Origin: Thermoflexales bacterium
GTDB taxonomy: Bacteria; Chloroflexota; Anaerolineae; Fen-1058
Assembly: GCA_017882055.1 (NCBI GenBank)
Contig: JADGQE010000298.1
Location: 1-5,119 of the forward strand
DNA: 5,119 nucleotides
Direction of reading: 5' to 3'
In this document: piece after piece, positions 4,375-5,119 of the stretch
Numbering within the stretch: the stretch's first letter is position 1
Layout: every line of letters starts with the position of its first letter
Made by a program: the position numbers and the translations under genes
Notes under the pieces: model-generated
The model's input: only the letters and a program-made list of their open reading frames with translations
The model's database searches: none
Told to the model about the DNA's origin: nothing

Positions 4375-4947
4375 ATGGCAAATATCTTCGCAATGCTCTC
4401 GTCCTCCGGCGCCGTGCAAGGCGTCATTATCGGCGCCGTGCTAGCGTTCATCACGGCCCAAATTCTCGGGCGTACCAAAGTCAAGAAGATCAACGGCTGG
4501 TTCACCATGTACGGATTCGGCGTGCCCGGCAACGGCATGTTGCTGCGAGCCGCGTGCTACCAAATATTTCCTGGCCCTGTAAACGTGCCGCAAGAGGCGA
4601 TGTATTGGACGACGAGCGTAGCTGGCGCGGGCAACTACGTCATGCACTTCCCGCCGGGCGGTCTTCCGCCCAACGATGCATTCTGGTCGCTGACTATGAG
4701 TGATGCGAAAAACGACTTTGTGGCGAATCCAATTAATCGGTACATTGTCAGCGATCGCTCCGGTCTCGCGCAAAACCCCGACGGCTCGACCGATATTTAC
4801 CTCCAGAACACCGCTCCGGCAGGCCATGAATCCAACTGGCTACCGGCACCCACGGGCAAATTCATACTCTGGCTACGCGTGTATATGCCCGGCGCGGCTA
4901 TTCTCGACGGCTCGTACCAAGTGCCGCCGATTGTTAAAGTGCAATGA
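4375..4947 (+). CDS. DUF1214 domain protein, membrane-anchored (copy B)
   Basis: This 190-residue paralogue of the gene at 3130 has the same layout. A hydrophobic helix lies near the N-terminus (about 13-31, AVQGVIIGAVLAFITAQIL). It is followed by NGWFTMYGFGVPGNGMLLRA (40-59), YWTTSVAGAG (77-86), HFPPGGLPPNDAFWSLTM (91-108), RYIVSDRSGL (122-131), DGSTDIYLQNTAP (136-148) and HESNWLPAP (151-159). It is seven residues shorter than copy A in the turn after GAG, where A has HALNGQHD and B goes straight to NYVMHF. Divergence elsewhere shows this is not a recent exact duplication. There is no ribosome-binding site before the ATG. A later ATG at codon 7 (4393) is possible but would trim the region before the helix. 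A partial DUF1254 gene follows at once, repeating the A-copy order. Confidence 0.88.
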   Translation: MANIFAMLSSSGAVQGVIIGAVLAFITAQILGRTKVKKINGWFTMYGFGVPGNGMLLRAACYQIFPGPVNVPQEAMYWTTSVAGAGNYVMHFPPGGLPPNDAFWSLTMSDAKNDFVANPINRYIVSDRSGLAQNPDGSTDIYLQNTAPAGHESNWLPAPTGKFILWLRVYMPGAAILDGSYQVPPIVKVQ

Positions 4948-4948
4948 T

Positions 4949-5119
4949 ATGAATAAGTTGATTCTGAAATACGCATACCCCTTTACATTCGCCATACTGG
5001 CAGTCCTCGCATGGGTCGTCTACCGGCGGATATCTCTCGGATGGAGCGAGTTCATTCCACTCGCTGTAGCGGCAGTCGTCGCGTGGGTACTCGGCACGTT
5101 CGCTTTCATCTACTTTTGG
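4949..5119 (+). CDS. DUF1254-type membrane protein (copy B), N-terminal part cut by the window end
   Basis: An ATG at 4949, one base after the DUF1214 copy B stop, opens a frame that stays open for 57 codons to the window edge. It encodes MNKLILKYAYPFTFAILAVL, then a linker VYRRISLGWSEF, then IPLAVAAVVAWVLGTFAFIYFW. The last stretch matches AWGLGTFAFIYFYP at the membrane helix of the first DUF1254 protein almost residue for residue, and the position after a DUF1214 gene is identical. Copy B has two predicted helices where copy A has one with a charged head, so its N-terminus differs. The DUF1254 domain itself should lie beyond the window. No strong Shine-Dalgarno is seen, and coupling to the upstream stop is likely. 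Confidence 0.75.
   Translation, partial: MNKLILKYAYPFTFAILAVLAWVVYRRISLGWSEFIPLAVAAVVAWVLGTFAFIYFW

Overview
The window is about 5.1 kb of bacterial DNA with moderate-to-high GC. It holds two dense gene blocks separated by about 1 kb that is rich in gene fragments. The organism cannot be named from sequence alone. A short dispersed repeat that reads as LTPVPSPSGRGE on one strand and LSEGEGLGVRV on the other, together with the style of the ArsR regulator and of the DGC-type proteins, leans towards an environmental lineage such as Chloroflexota (low confidence). No rRNA, tRNA, CRISPR array or complete insertion sequence was seen.

Left block (1-2100, minus strand). In transcription order: an ArsR-family repressor with two cysteine clusters, a GcvH-like lipoyl-carrier protein with an intact lipoylation lysine, a short DGC-domain putative zinc-binding protein, and a longer DGC protein with an extra CxCG C-terminal module. 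The first codons of one more gene run off the window edge. Spacing is tight: 65 nt, then overlaps of 4 nt, 8 nt and about 4 nt, so this looks like one operon. A 7-bp inverted repeat containing ATTC-N8-GAAT sits just upstream of arsR and is the likely operator. The cysteine-rich regulator, lipoyl carrier and two cysteine-rich paralogues suggest a thiol-, persulfide- or metal-linked process. That role is inferred, not shown.

Two 36-bp copies of one imperfect palindromic repeat lie inside this operon, in opposite orientations and both in frame. One forms the C-terminal tail of the short DGC protein. The other lies in an N-terminal loop of the GcvH-like protein.

Middle (2100-3130). This part looks like gene debris. 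It has an orphan 3' end of an SLC13-type permease preceded by an in-frame stop and a hairpin. Next is an OmpR-style receiver domain with all phosphorylation residues but no DNA-binding domain. The receiver's tail overlaps, in another frame, a hydrophobic stretch resembling the end of an unidentified membrane protein.

Right block (3130-5119, plus strand). Four genes form a tandem duplication: DUF1214, DUF1254, DUF1214, and a partial DUF1254 cut by the window end. Each is a small protein with one or two N-terminal membrane helices and a predicted extracytoplasmic domain. The two domains are often fused in one longer protein elsewhere. Here they are split into separate neighbouring genes that probably work together. 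Their biochemical function is unknown.
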